Below, one piece after another: positions 17,597 to 26,760 of a DNA stretch of 64,000 nt (position 1 is the first letter of the stretch; every line of letters starts with the position of its first letter). Made by a program: the position numbers and the translations under genes. Below the pieces are notes generated by a model. That model made no database searches. It was given only the letters and a program-made list of their open reading frames with translations, and had not been told where the DNA came from. The stretch comes from Gammaproteobacteria bacterium (GTDB lineage Bacteria > Pseudomonadota > Gammaproteobacteria > Pseudomonadales > Pseudomonadaceae), in assembly GCA_018816095.1 (NCBI GenBank), contig JAHIWP010000024.1, positions 19,891-83,890 of the forward strand, written 5' to 3'.

Positions 17597-19723
17597 ATGC
17601 TCGAGCACGCACAACGCATCCTTAAAGACGTATTCGGTTACGACAGCTTCCGTGGCCGCCAGGGTGCGATTATCGAGCGCGTGGCCAGTGGCGGCGATGC
17701 TTTGGTGCTGATGCCTACTGGCGGTGGCAAGTCGCTGTGCTTTCAGGTGCCGGCATTACTGCGTGAGGGGTTGGCGGTGGTGGTGTCGCCACTGATTGCC
17801 TTGATGGACGATCAGGTCGCGACCCTCGACGAGCTGGGCGTGGCCGCGGTGGCGTTGAATTCAACCTTGAGCAACGATGAGCAGCGCGAGATTGCCGAGC
17901 GGATCAAGCGCGGCGAAATCAAGATGCTCTACCTCGCGCCCGAGCGGCTGGTGCAGCCGCGCATGTTGAGCTTCTTGCAGAACCTTGAGATTGCCCTGTT
18001 CGCCATCGACGAGGCGCATTGTGTGTCGCAGTGGGGGCATGACTTCCGCCCGGAATACCTGCAACTGGGCCAGTTGGCCGAACTGTTCCCCAATGTGCCG
18101 CGTATTGCCCTGACTGCTACGGCAGATATGCGCACCCGTGAGGAAATCGTCCAACGTTTGCACCTGCAGAATGCCGAGCGTTTTCTGTCGAGCTTCGACC
18201 GGCCGAATATCTTCTATCGCATAGTGCCCAAGGAGCAGCCGCGCAAGCAGTTGCTGAACTTCCTCGCGGCGCGCAAGGGCGATGCCGGCATCGTCTATTG
18301 CCTGTCGCGCAAGAAGGTCGAGGAGGTCGCCTCTTTCCTGTCTGAGCAGGGCTACCCGGCGTTGCCTTATCACGCTGGCTTGGCCAATGAACTGCGCGCC
18401 TATCACCAGAAGCGCTTTCTCAATGAGGAAGGGCTGATCATGGTGGCGACCATTGCTTTCGGCATGGGTATCGACAAACCCAACGTGCGTTTCGTCGCCC
18501 ACCTGGATCTGCCGAAATCCTTGGAAGCCTATTACCAGGAAACCGGTCGCGCTGGCCGCGACGGTTTGCCGGCGGATGCCTGGATGGCTTACGGCCTGCA
18601 GGATGTGATTTTCCTCAAGCAGATGCTCAACAACTCCGAGGGTGACGAGCGGCATAAGCGCGTCGAACAGCACAAGCTCGACGCCATGTTGGCGCTGTGC
18701 GAGGAAACCCGCTGCCGCCGTCAGTCGCTGCTGGCCTACTTCGATGAAGACATGCCGCAACCGTGCGGGCACTGCGACAACTGCATGGACGGCGTACAGA
18801 CCTGGGATGCCACCGAGCCGGCGCGTCAGGCGCTGTCGGCGATTTACCGCACCGGCCAACGTTATGGCGTGGGCCACCTGGTCGATGTATTGCTCGGCCG
18901 TGACAACGATAAAATCCGCACGGTCGGCCATCAGCATCTGGCGGTGTTTGGTATTGGTAAAGCATTTGCCGAAGGCGAGTGGCGTTCGCTGTTCCGCCAG
19001 CTGGTGGCGCGCGGGCTGGCGGATGTCGACCTTGAGGGTTTCGGCGGTCTGCGTCTTTCTGACAGCTGCCGGCCTTTGCTCAAAGGCGAGGTCAGCCTGC
19101 AGCTGCGCCGCGACCTGAAGCCGCAACAAAGCGCCAAGGCGTCCAGCAGTGCCGCCAGCCAATTGGTGCGTGGTGAGGAGCGCGGTCAGTGGGATGCCCT
19201 GCGTGCCCTGCGGCGCAAATTGGCGGAAGAACATGGCGTGCCGCCGTATGTGATCTTCCCGGATGCCACCTTGCTGGAAATGCTGCGCAGCAAGCCCAGC
19301 ACCCTGGCCGAGATGGCGCGGGTCAGTGGCGTCGGTGCGCGCAAGCTGGAGCGTTACGGCGAGGCCTTCCTGGCCGTGCTCGGTGCGGGTGATGACGCGC
19401 CGCGTGCGGTGGTCGATCTGCGTCACGAATTGGTCAGCCTGGCGCGTGCCGGTATGACCCCGGCGCAGATCGCCAGCCAGCTCAGTTGCAGCGAAAAGAA
19501 TGTTTACGGCCTGTTGGCTGAAGCCATTGGCCGTCAGCAGTTGTCGCTGGAGCAGGCGTTGGATGTGCCCGAGGCCTTGCTTGGCGAGATTCAGGACGCC
19601 TTTCTCGACGGCGAGGGCGAGTTACCGCCGGTAGCCGCCATCAGCGAGCAGTTTGCCGGGCGTGTTGAGCTGGGCATCCTGCACTGCGTGCGCGCGGCCT
19701 TGCAGGCAGAATTCGAAGCCTAA
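17597..19723 (+). CDS. recQ: ATP-dependent DNA helicase RecQ
   Basis: 708 residues from the ATG at 17597 ([20 protein letters not shown]). It has Walker [12 protein letters not shown], the DEAH box with the RecQ aromatic loop ([17 protein letters not shown]) and helicase motifs IV-VI (TGRAGRDG). A four-cysteine zinc site follows (CEETRC to CGHCDNC), then a winged-helix RQC domain and one HRDC domain (~530-610). A C-terminal tail of ~100 residues with an HTH-like segment ([20 protein letters not shown]) is typical of Pseudomonas RecQ. It unwinds 3'-5' and acts in recombination and fork repair. Confidence 0.96.
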   Translation: MLEHAQRILKDVFGYDSFRGRQGAIIERVASGGDALVLMPTGGGKSLCFQVPALLREGLAVVVSPLIALMDDQVATLDELGVAAVALNSTLSNDEQREIAERIKRGEIKMLYLAPERLVQPRMLSFLQNLEIALFAIDEAHCVSQWGHDFRPEYLQLGQLAELFPNVPRIALTATADMRTREEIVQRLHLQNAERFLSSFDRPNIFYRIVPKEQPRKQLLNFLAARKGDAGIVYCLSRKKVEEVASFLSEQGYPALPYHAGLANELRAYHQKRFLNEEGLIMVATIAFGMGIDKPNVRFVAHLDLPKSLEAYYQETGRAGRDGLPADAWMAYGLQDVIFLKQMLNNSEGDERHKRVEQHKLDAMLALCEETRCRRQSLLAYFDEDMPQPCGHCDNCMDGVQTWDATEPARQALSAIYRTGQRYGVGHLVDVLLGRDNDKIRTVGHQHLAVFGIGKAFAEGEWRSLFRQLVARGLADVDLEGFGGLRLSDSCRPLLKGEVSLQLRRDLKPQQSAKASSSAASQLVRGEERGQWDALRALRRKLAEEHGVPPYVIFPDATLLEMLRSKPSTLAEMARVSGVGARKLERYGEAFLAVLGAGDDAPRAVVDLRHELVSLARAGMTPAQIASQLSCSEKNVYGLLAEAIGRQQLSLEQALDVPEALLGEIQDAFLDGEGELPPVAAISEQFAGRVELGILHCVRAALQAEFEA

Positions 19724-19840
19724 AGTGCGCGCATAATCGCGAGCGCTCTGCGCAGATGACCGATTTTGCCGCTGTATTTGGCGCGCGGGGTGACTGTGTG
19801 TGCACCGGATCCGGTGCTAGCATCGCCGGGTCTCCCTTGC

Positions 19841-20869
19841 ATGAATTGCCCCATGGACCGACTGATTCAGGCCAACGGCCAGCCGCACTACGGCATCTTT
19901 CCCGCTGCGCCGGGGCTGATCAATTACCGCGACTTCGACTTTCGCTCGCCCATGGGTCGCAAGCTAGGTGCTTTAGCCAAGTGGCGGCGCTTCCATCAAT
20001 TCCAGTATTTCGGCCTGATCAGTGATGAGCTGATTGGCGGCTGCGCCCTGGCCAATCTCAGTCTGCTGGGAGTGGGTTTTGTTTACCTGTTTCACCCGGC
20101 CAGCGGGCGGATGATCGAACGTCAGTTCAAGCTGCCGCTGGGGTTTGGAACGCACTTCTCTCAGCAACCGAATGACGGCGTGTGTGAGTTGCGCAGCGGA
20201 CGCAACCGATTGCGCCTAGAAAACTGCGCCACGTCGCAAGAAAAACGCCTGCTGGTGGAGCTGGATGACGGCACGCATATCGACGCCTGCTTTTCCGATG
20301 CGCCGCCAACGTTTCAGCCGTTGTGCATCAATACGCCAGCGGGTGTGAATGGCTGGGTCTATGCGCAGAAGGTCGCCGGGGTCCGCTGCACGGGGCAGGT
20401 ACGCAGCACGCTGGGTGATTTTGACCTGGCGCAGATTGGCGCATTTGCTCATCACGATTGGTCAGCCGGTTATATGCGCCCTGAAACCCACTGGAACTGG
20501 GCCTGTTTATCCGCTCAGGCGGGCGAGCAGCGGGTGGGGCTGAATCTGTCCTGCGGGGTTAATGAAACCAGCTTTACCGAAAATTGTTTTTGGCTCGACG
20601 GTGAACTGCACAAGGTGGATACGGTGCGTTTTGCCTTTGATCGCGACCAGCCATTGCAGCCTTGGTTGATCCACTCCTATGACGGTCAGGTAGAACTAAG
20701 GTTCGAGGGCCGCGGTTTGCACAAGGAGCGGCTGAACGTGGGGCTGCTGGCGAGTAACTTCAAACAGATTTTCGGTCAGTTCAGCGGCGTATTACGTCCG
20801 CCCGGAAAGCCCGAAGTGCGCATCGATAAGCGTTGGGGGTTTGTCGAGGATCAGTACGTAAAGTGGTGA
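19841..20869 (+). CDS. DUF2804 family protein
   Basis: About 342 residues if started at the ATG at 19841; a second ATG at 19853 (MDRLIQANG) is equally possible, and neither has a clear ribosome site. The sequence (YGIFPAAPGLINYRDFDF, then HHDWSAGYMRPETHWNWACL) matches the DUF2804 family, a beta-rich fold of unknown function that in some lineages sits near lipid genes. It has no signal peptide and no membrane span. It is probably a single-gene unit between recQ and the MarR gene. Confidence 0.8.
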   Translation: MNCPMDRLIQANGQPHYGIFPAAPGLINYRDFDFRSPMGRKLGALAKWRRFHQFQYFGLISDELIGGCALANLSLLGVGFVYLFHPASGRMIERQFKLPLGFGTHFSQQPNDGVCELRSGRNRLRLENCATSQEKRLLVELDDGTHIDACFSDAPPTFQPLCINTPAGVNGWVYAQKVAGVRCTGQVRSTLGDFDLAQIGAFAHHDWSAGYMRPETHWNWACLSAQAGEQRVGLNLSCGVNETSFTENCFWLDGELHKVDTVRFAFDRDQPLQPWLIHSYDGQVELRFEGRGLHKERLNVGLLASNFKQIFGQFSGVLRPPGKPEVRIDKRWGFVEDQYVKW

Positions 20870-20906
20870 AACCCTTTGCAGGCTTGCCTCGTCAAAAGGG
20901 TTATGG

Positions 20907-20925
20907 TTAGCTGGCTAATAATTAG
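20907..20925. promoter_or_regulatory. Overlapping palindromes, candidate MarR operator
   Basis: TTAGC-TG-GCTAA (20907-20918) and CTAAT-A-ATTAG (20915-20925) are two perfect overlapping inverted repeats 27 bases before the marR start codon. This is where an autoregulating MarR repressor would bind. Confidence 0.5.
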
Positions 20926-20951
20926 TTTTTTATAGTTAAGAGCCGTTAACC

Positions 20952-21386
20952 ATGTCACTTACCGATCAACACCGCTTTGCCATGCAAGTTGCTCAACTCT
21001 CCCGCGCCTGGCGCGCTGAACTGGATCGCCGCTTGGTCGGCCTGGGGCTTTCTCAGGCTCGTTGGTTGGTCCTGCTGCATCTGGGGCGCTTTGCTGAATT
21101 GCCGACCCAGCGTGAATTGGCGCAGAGCGTTGGCGTCGAAGGGCCCACCCTGGCGCGTCTGCTTGACAGCCTGGAAGCCCAAGGCTTGGTCAGCCGCCTG
21201 GCCGTGCCTGAAGACAGGCGGGCGAAGAAAATTGCCCTGATGCCAGAAGCCCGTCCGTTGATTGAAAAGATCGAGGCGATCTCCTCACAACTGCGTGAGG
21301 AAGCCTTCGCCGGCATTGATGAAGAAGAATTACGGCGCTGCCAGAAGGTCTATGCCCAGGTGTTGAGTAACCTGGAAAAGCGCTAA
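20952..21386 (+). CDS. MarR/SlyA family transcriptional regulator
   Basis: 144 residues, winged helix-turn-helix: helices FAMQVAQLSRAWRAELDRRL and LVLLHLGRFAELPTQRELAQ, recognition helix GPTLARLLDSLEAQGLVSRL, and wing AVPEDRRAKKIALM. The gene overlaps the downstream transporter by one base (TAATG), so the two form an operon. It probably represses the pair until an aromatic or toxic ligand binds. Size and the LDRRL and EDRRAKK motifs are SlyA-like. Confidence 0.9.
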   Translation: MSLTDQHRFAMQVAQLSRAWRAELDRRLVGLGLSQARWLVLLHLGRFAELPTQRELAQSVGVEGPTLARLLDSLEAQGLVSRLAVPEDRRAKKIALMPEARPLIEKIEAISSQLREEAFAGIDEEELRRCQKVYAQVLSNLEKR

Positions 21387-22789
21387 TGCGTGATGACCTG
21401 CAGGCGCTGCAGCAACGTTTCGGGCCGCGTTACCCGCAGTGGCTGCTGGCGTTGTTGATGGTCGGCAGCATGGCCATGGTGCTGGCCTCCACCAGTATCA
21501 ACGTCGCCTTGCCAGCAATCATGGCGGACTTTTCTATAGGCCGGCCGCTGGCGCAGTGGCTGTCCACTGGATTTCTCGCGGCCATGACCGCTGGCCTGTT
21601 GTTGGCTGCCTGGGCCCAGGCGCGCTTTGGCGCACGGCGTACGGCGCAGTTCGGTCTGCTGCTGTTTATCATCAGCTCGTTGTTGGCCCTTGTAGCTCAC
21701 GCCGCCTGGCAACTGATTGCCCTGCGCATTGTGCAGGGGCTGTGCGCCGGGATTGTACAGCCGTTGGCCATGGTGCTGATCTTTCGTGTATTTGCCGACG
21801 GCGGCCGCGGTATGGCATTGGGCCTGTATGGCCTGGGGGTCATGCTGGCGCCGTCATTGGGGCCGGGGATTGGCGGTTACTTGGTCGACCATTTCGGCTG
21901 GTCGGCGATCTTCTGGATGCCTTTGCCGCTGTGTCTGCTGGTCATGCTGGCCGGCCAGTGGTTGTTGCCCAGTGTGCGTGAGCGCAGCACGCCGCGCCTG
22001 GATATCCAAGCCTTTGCCTGGTTGAGTGTGGCGATATTCGCCGCGCTGTTTTTCTTTGCTGAAGCGCAGCGTTTTGCCTGGGACGCTCCTCGCGTCTGGT
22101 TACCCGGCACTCTGGCGCTGCTGGCCGGCCTGGTGTTTATCCAGCGCAGCCGGCGTGCCGCTCAGCCTTTACTGCCGCTGACGTTGTGGCGGCATGCGGG
22201 TTTCCGAAGCGCCAGTTGGGTCGCGCTGACCCTGGGCTTGGGGTTGTATGGCTCGACTTACCTAATCCCGCTGTACCTGCAAACCGTTGAAGGTTTCAGC
22301 GCCGGCCGGGCGGGCATGTTGCTGTTGCCGGCCGGTTTATTAATGGGCATGGCGTCCTTTCTCGGTGGTTGGCTCAGTGATCGACTGTCAGCGGCGCTGC
22401 TGCTGAGTGCTGGCCTGCTGATTTTTGCCCTATCGGCGGCAGGGTTGGCTTGGATCGAGCAGGGCGCGTCATTTCTTGTGCTGTGCTTCTGGGCCAGCGT
22501 GGGGCGTGTCGGCCTGGGGATATTGCTGCCGGCGTTGAGCACTGGCTCGCTGGATATCCTCAGCCCTGCAGAACTGGCTCAGGGCGCAGGGGCCATTACC
22601 TTCGTCCGTCAATTGGGTGGCGCGTTTGGGGTGAATCTGCTGACGTTCTTTCTGGAGTGGCGGCACAGCGCTGAAGGCGGCGATCAATTGGCCGAGATGC
22701 TGGCTTTTAAACAGAGCTTCTGGCTGGTGGCCGGGGTGTTCGCCGTCACGGTACTGGCGGCCTGGGGCGTCAAGTCGAGCAGGCGCTGA
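21386..22789 (+). CDS. MFS drug exporter, DHA2 (EmrB/QacA-like) family
   Basis: 467 residues with about 14 hydrophobic segments. The N-terminal MVLASTSINVALPAIMADF helix with its charged/polar loop and LSTGFLAAMTAGLLL are typical of proton-driven DHA2 multidrug exporters. The motif-C-like LGPGIGGYLVD stands near residue 155. It is translationally coupled to the MarR regulator. The substrate is unknown. No periplasmic adaptor gene (EmrA type) is adjacent, so it probably works as a single-component inner-membrane pump. Confidence 0.9.
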   Translation: MRDDLQALQQRFGPRYPQWLLALLMVGSMAMVLASTSINVALPAIMADFSIGRPLAQWLSTGFLAAMTAGLLLAAWAQARFGARRTAQFGLLLFIISSLLALVAHAAWQLIALRIVQGLCAGIVQPLAMVLIFRVFADGGRGMALGLYGLGVMLAPSLGPGIGGYLVDHFGWSAIFWMPLPLCLLVMLAGQWLLPSVRERSTPRLDIQAFAWLSVAIFAALFFFAEAQRFAWDAPRVWLPGTLALLAGLVFIQRSRRAAQPLLPLTLWRHAGFRSASWVALTLGLGLYGSTYLIPLYLQTVEGFSAGRAGMLLLPAGLLMGMASFLGGWLSDRLSAALLLSAGLLIFALSAAGLAWIEQGASFLVLCFWASVGRVGLGILLPALSTGSLDILSPAELAQGAGAITFVRQLGGAFGVNLLTFFLEWRHSAEGGDQLAEMLAFKQSFWLVAGVFAVTVLAAWGVKSSRR

Positions 22790-23052
22790 GCGCTAGGCAT
22801 CAGTGTGACGGAGTTGTCGTTTTCTTGACCGTTAGCCTATGCTTGCGCCTGTGCTGGCTTTTTGCCAAATAACTGTTGGCTTTTCAGCAGTCAGTCCTTC
22901 GTTATTGCCGCCATGCACCAGCCGGGTTAAACACGGAATGTATCTCTCCGCGCAGCATTTGCCGGCTTCTGTACGTTCGTAAGCGCTGGACGCGCACGCC
23001 TTCAATGGGAAGCGGCGAGGGCACAGAGACGGATTCACCAGGAGCGTTTTTT

Positions 23053-25077
23053 ATGGCAAAGGTTCGTCAGTTACTGATTGGTTTGGCCTCCGGCTCAGCC
23101 CTCTATTCGGGACTGGTCCCAGCACTGGGGTTGGGTGAAATTACTCTGCATTCGGCGCTTAGTCAGCCGTTGGATGCTGAAATCGAATTGTTCGATGTGG
23201 GCGATCTGAGTGACGCCGACATGCGCGTGCGCCTGGCACCCGCTGATGTGTTCAGCCGTTCCGGTGTTGAACGCTTGTATTTCTTTAATAGCCTGCGCTT
23301 CACCCCACTGCTGCGAGGCGGTAAAAGTGTGATTCGCGTGGTGTCGACCCAGGTGGTGCGCGAGCCCTACCTGAACTTTATCGTTGAGGTGGCGCGCCCC
23401 AGCGGCAAGTTATACCGCGAGTACACCGTATTACTCGACCCCCCCAGCTCTGCTGCCTATAACCGTTTGCCCGAACCCTCTGCGGTGCCTGCCACACCGC
23501 GTTCTGCGGTTAGCGAGCGCGCCCAGCCGAAGGTTTTGCCGGCTGCGCAACAGGGCAACAGTTACAGCGTGGTCAGTGGCGATAGCTTGTGGAAGATTGC
23601 CACGCGCTTGACCGCTGATACTGGCCAGGCGCCTCAGGCGCTGATGGACGATATCCAGGCCCTGAATCCTCAGGCCTTTATCGAGGGCGATGTCAGCCGC
23701 CTGCGTGCCGGTGCGAAATTGTTATTGCCCGACCGCATCGCCAGTGCGCCGTCCAGCGCAGCCAAGCCGGCTGTTGCAGAAGGCTTTTTACAAGTTGTTG
23801 AGGACGCCGAGGCTGTCCCCGCCCCCGCCGTCAGCGCTGATTTGCCGGCTGAGGTGCTGATCCAGGAGCAGGAGCGCGTCGAGCAGGAGCTGGCCATCCA
23901 AACCGCTGAAACCTTGCAATTGCAGCAGAGCCTGGCCCAGCTGAGCCAGCAGGTGCAGCAGTTGCAGGAGCAGATGAGCACCCGTGATCAGCAGATTGCC
24001 GATCTTCAGGCTGAGTTGGCTGCCAGTCGTGCGAGTGCCGCTGCTGCGGTTACACCTGCCGCGGTTGCGGTCAATCCACCGGTGGCGCCTGAGTCAGGCA
24101 GCAACTGGCTGGGAATCATCGCCGGGCTGCTGGTGCTGCTGCTCGCCGCTGTTGCAGGTCTGTTCTGGCGTGCTAGAAAGCCGCTAGATCCCGCGCCTCT
24201 GCCTGTTATGCCTGCGGTCATACCTAACCCCCCCAAGGCGCAGCGTGTTGTCCCGGCCGAACCCGCTGTTGCGGTTTCAACAAGCCCTCGCGACGCTACG
24301 CGTGCCGGCCCGGTATGGCCTGCGGCGGGTGAGGATGCCTTGCAAAGCGCCAATGTCTACATCGCCTATGGCCGCTTAAATGAGGCTGCCAGTACCTTGG
24401 AGCGGGCCTGGGAAGCGCAGCCGCAACGCAGTGATATTGGCTTTCGTCTTCTCGAGGTGCTGGCGTTGTTGGGTGATGCCCAAGGCTTCAATGCGCAGGA
24501 GTTACGGCTGCGTGAATCTGGCTTTAATCCGGCTCGTATCGACGAGTTGAAAGCGCGGCACGCTGAGCTGCTCGATGTACCTTCGCCCAGCCAGATTGAT
24601 GACATGGTGCTGCAACTCGATGAAGTTGAAACCGCCCCCGCTGAGCCGGTCGCGAATGACGTTCAGCTCAATCTCGATGAGATGTCCCTGGATGCCGATT
24701 GGGACCTGGTCAGCCCCTTTGCCCCTGCGGCGAAGAATAAGGCGCTGGACAAGCCAGGGCGTGCTGCCGAGCAGCGCAAGGGTTCGGATATTTTTGAGCC
24801 CTCAGCGCGGGATGCGCGTAGCCCGTTTGCCGAGTCGATGTTGGTGGAGGAGAGCCCGCACGACAGTTGGGATGCCGACGAGCTTAACGTGGCCTTTTTG
24901 GATGATTTCGATGAGCTGGCGGACAGCAACGATAACGTCTCAAAACTGAACACGGCGTTGGCTTATATCGAGCAGGGCAGCTTGGACAGTGCCTGCCAAA
25001 TCCTCAATGAAGTTATCAACGAGGGCGATGAGCAGCAGAAGCAGGAAGCTCGCCAGCTATTGGCTAAGATCGCCTGA
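23053..25077 (+). CDS. FimV/HubP-like polar scaffold protein with LysM domain
   Basis: 674 residues from the ATG at 23053, which has AGGAG upstream. Signal peptide (~1-30), then the FimV N-terminal domain (LGLGEITLHSALSQPLDAEI, RVVSTQVVREPYLNFIVEVA). A LysM-like peptidoglycan-binding region follows at ~175 (YSVVSGDSLWKIATRL), then a coiled coil (~280-325), a single TM helix (NWLGIIAGLLVLLLAAVAGL, ~355-375), an acidic cytoplasmic stretch and the FimV C-terminal helical domain (LNTALAYIEQGSLDSACQIL). True FimV organises polar machinery and type IV pili. This copy is not next to truA and is shorter than P. aeruginosa FimV, so it is probably a paralogue. Confidence 0.85.
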   Translation: MAKVRQLLIGLASGSALYSGLVPALGLGEITLHSALSQPLDAEIELFDVGDLSDADMRVRLAPADVFSRSGVERLYFFNSLRFTPLLRGGKSVIRVVSTQVVREPYLNFIVEVARPSGKLYREYTVLLDPPSSAAYNRLPEPSAVPATPRSAVSERAQPKVLPAAQQGNSYSVVSGDSLWKIATRLTADTGQAPQALMDDIQALNPQAFIEGDVSRLRAGAKLLLPDRIASAPSSAAKPAVAEGFLQVVEDAEAVPAPAVSADLPAEVLIQEQERVEQELAIQTAETLQLQQSLAQLSQQVQQLQEQMSTRDQQIADLQAELAASRASAAAAVTPAAVAVNPPVAPESGSNWLGIIAGLLVLLLAAVAGLFWRARKPLDPAPLPVMPAVIPNPPKAQRVVPAEPAVAVSTSPRDATRAGPVWPAAGEDALQSANVYIAYGRLNEAASTLERAWEAQPQRSDIGFRLLEVLALLGDAQGFNAQELRLRESGFNPARIDELKARHAELLDVPSPSQIDDMVLQLDEVETAPAEPVANDVQLNLDEMSLDADWDLVSPFAPAAKNKALDKPGRAAEQRKGSDIFEPSARDARSPFAESMLVEESPHDSWDADELNVAFLDDFDELADSNDNVSKLNTALAYIEQGSLDSACQILNEVINEGDEQQKQEARQLLAKIA

Positions 25078-25095
25078 TTCAAGGCGCTGCTGACT

Positions 25096-25130
25096 AACGC
25101 CTGCTTGCCCCTGGTACGCGGGCGTTTTGT
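25096..25130 (+). terminator. Terminator after the FimV-like gene
   Basis: AACGCCTGC (25096-25104) pairs with GCGGGCGTT (25118-25126) with one wobble, followed by TTGTT. Confidence 0.65.
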
Positions 25131-25190
25131 TATGTCGAGCTTGAGTAGGCGCGCGCTATCATCCGCGTTTCATCCGTTGTGAGCCTGCCA

Positions 25191-25472
25191 ATGTCTACCC
25201 CAAAAGCCGAAGTAGTGATCACCTATTGCAGTCAGTGCCAGTGGCTATTGCGCGCGGCCTGGTTAGCCCAAGAGTTGCTGTCGAGCTTTACCGATGATTT
25301 GTCCCGGGTCAGCCTCGAACCGGGTACTGGCGGCGTGTTCCGTATTACCTGTGATGGCGTGCAGATATGGGAACGCAAGGCCGATGGCGGCTTTCCCGAG
25401 GCCAAGGTGCTCAAGCAGCGCCTGCGTGACCAGATCGACCCCGCGCGTGATCTGGGGCATAACGACCGTTGA
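25191..25472 (+). CDS. SelT/SelW/SelH (Rdx) family thioredoxin-like protein
   Basis: 93 residues from the ATG at 25191 (MSTPKAEVVITYCSQCQW); a GTG at 25179 would add four. The N-terminal CSQC (CxxC) motif, the central GGVFRITCDGVQIWERK and the terminal GGFPEAKVLKQRLRD are the Rdx family signature. Both catalytic-type residues are cysteine, not selenocysteine. The family is thought to be redox-active, but no substrate is established in bacteria. It stands alone between the FimV-like gene and the convergent transporter. Confidence 0.85.
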   Translation: MSTPKAEVVITYCSQCQWLLRAAWLAQELLSSFTDDLSRVSLEPGTGGVFRITCDGVQIWERKADGGFPEAKVLKQRLRDQIDPARDLGHNDR

Positions 25473-25494
25473 GCGCCGCCAGTCTGTCTTGAGA

Positions 25495-26346
25495 TTACTT
25501 GGCCATGCGCGCCGAGAGAAAGATGGCACTGACAATCAGCAGGCCGCCGGCAAGCATGCGCAGGGTGGGTTGTTCGTTGAACAACAGCCAGGCGAAGGTA
25601 ATTCCATAGACCGGCTCAAGGGCGAAAATAACCGCGGTGGTGCGTGCTTTGAGCACCCTCAGGCTGGCCACGAACAAGCTATGCGCCAGGCCGGTACAGA
25701 AGATCCCGAGCATGGCCATCCACAGCCAATCCTGTGTCTGAACGCTGGGTAGGCTTGGCCAGGCCAGCGGCATAAAGAGCAGTAATACCGTCAGGTTCTG
25801 GTATAGCGCCGCCTGCACCGGGTCGATACCGCGCGTGCTGGCGCGATTGAGCAGCGACAGCAGGGCGAACAGCAAACCCGACAGGACTGCCCAGAGCAGT
25901 CCTGTGGTGGCCTGGCTGGCCAGATTGAAGTTTGGCGTAACCAGCACCAAGCCCAGGCAGACCAGCGCCACCATGGTGTATTCGACTCGCTGCGTGCGCT
26001 CACGGAACAGCAGCCCTTCGAGCAGCACGGTGAACGCTGGGAAGCTGGCAAAACCCAGGGTGGCGATGGCCACGCCAGATATCTGCACCGCCTCAAAGAA
26101 GCTCCACCAATGCCCACCGAGTAACGCACCGCCAAGGGCCAGTTGGCTCAGCTGTTTTAGGCTGAGGCGCACCAGCCGTGCATTGCTGATCAGCTTGGCA
26201 AAGAGCAGCAGCGCCACCACGGCGAAGAACGCACGGCCGGCAGAGATCATCTGTGGGGTGGTATTAGCCAGCTTGCCAAAAATGCCTGAGAGGCCGAATA
26301 GCAGGGCGCCAAGATGGATGGCCCACAGCGCGTTACGTGGGTTCAT
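25495..26346 (-). CDS. EamA/DMT family inner-membrane exporter
   Basis: 283 residues, ten hydrophobic segments in two repeats (ALWAIHLGALLFGLSGIFGK at the start; TAVIFALEPVYGITFAWLLF in the second EamA repeat). This is the drug/metabolite transporter fold (RhaT/YdcZ group). The start codon overlaps the stop of the CsaA-like gene upstream by four bases (26343-26346), so the two are one transcript. The substrate cannot be read; amino acids or related metabolites are usual. Confidence 0.88.
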   Translation of the reverse strand: MNPRNALWAIHLGALLFGLSGIFGKLANTTPQMISAGRAFFAVVALLLFAKLISNARLVRLSLKQLSQLALGGALLGGHWWSFFEAVQISGVAIATLGFASFPAFTVLLEGLLFRERTQRVEYTMVALVCLGLVLVTPNFNLASQATTGLLWAVLSGLLFALLSLLNRASTRGIDPVQAALYQNLTVLLLFMPLAWPSLPSVQTQDWLWMAMLGIFCTGLAHSLFVASLRVLKARTTAVIFALEPVYGITFAWLLFNEQPTLRMLAGGLLIVSAIFLSARMAK

Positions 26347-26678
26347 AGCAGGCGTGCACCGTTTGCTACAGGCTTGTCGAAGCTGGCCAGCACCACCTTG
26401 TTGTCGGCGTCATATACGCCGGTCACCAGCACTTCGGAGCGCACGCCGGCAATCCGTTTGGCGGCAAAGTTGCACACGCAGAGCACTTGGCGGCCGAGCA
26501 ACTGTGCGCATTGATAGTGGTCCGTCAGCTGGGCGCTGGATTGTTTGACGCCTAACTCGCCGAGGTCGACCTGCAATACATAGGCGGGCTTCAGGGCTTT
26601 TTCATTGCGCGTCGCAGATAGCACGGTGCCGACGCGCAGTTCTACCCGTTGAAATTCGTCCCACTCGATCTGTTGCAT
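26343..26678 (-). CDS. CsaA-like tRNA-binding-domain protein
   Basis: 111 residues, a single EMAP/OB-fold tRNA-binding domain (FQRVELRVGTVLSATRNEKA; GRQVLCVCNFAAKRIAGVRS; VLVTGVYDADNKVVL). CsaA of Bacillus has been described as a chaperone-like export factor and binds tRNA; the role in pseudomonads is not known. It is coupled by a 4-base overlap to the EamA exporter. Confidence 0.87.
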   Translation of the reverse strand: MQQIEWDEFQRVELRVGTVLSATRNEKALKPAYVLQVDLGELGVKQSSAQLTDHYQCAQLLGRQVLCVCNFAAKRIAGVRSEVLVTGVYDADNKVVLASFDKPVANGARLL

Positions 26679-26760
26679 GCCGCGGCTCCTCAGACTAAGC
26701 CTCGGAGTCTAGGGGGCTGCCGGGTAAAAGTCTGTCGCAGGACTTGCGGCGTTTGTCGCA

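Noticed and set aside
17861-19426. Long open frame opposite recQ (521 codons)
   Set aside because: It mirrors the high-GC coding bias of recQ, has no recognisable domain, and resembles no protein family.
22876-23052. Longer start for the FimV-like gene
   Set aside because: The added 59 residues precede the signal peptide; the ATG at 23053 has AGGAG and the FimV start pattern.
23053-25077. Naming the polar scaffold gene fimV
   Set aside because: It is shorter than P. aeruginosa FimV and not next to truA; a paralogue is more likely.
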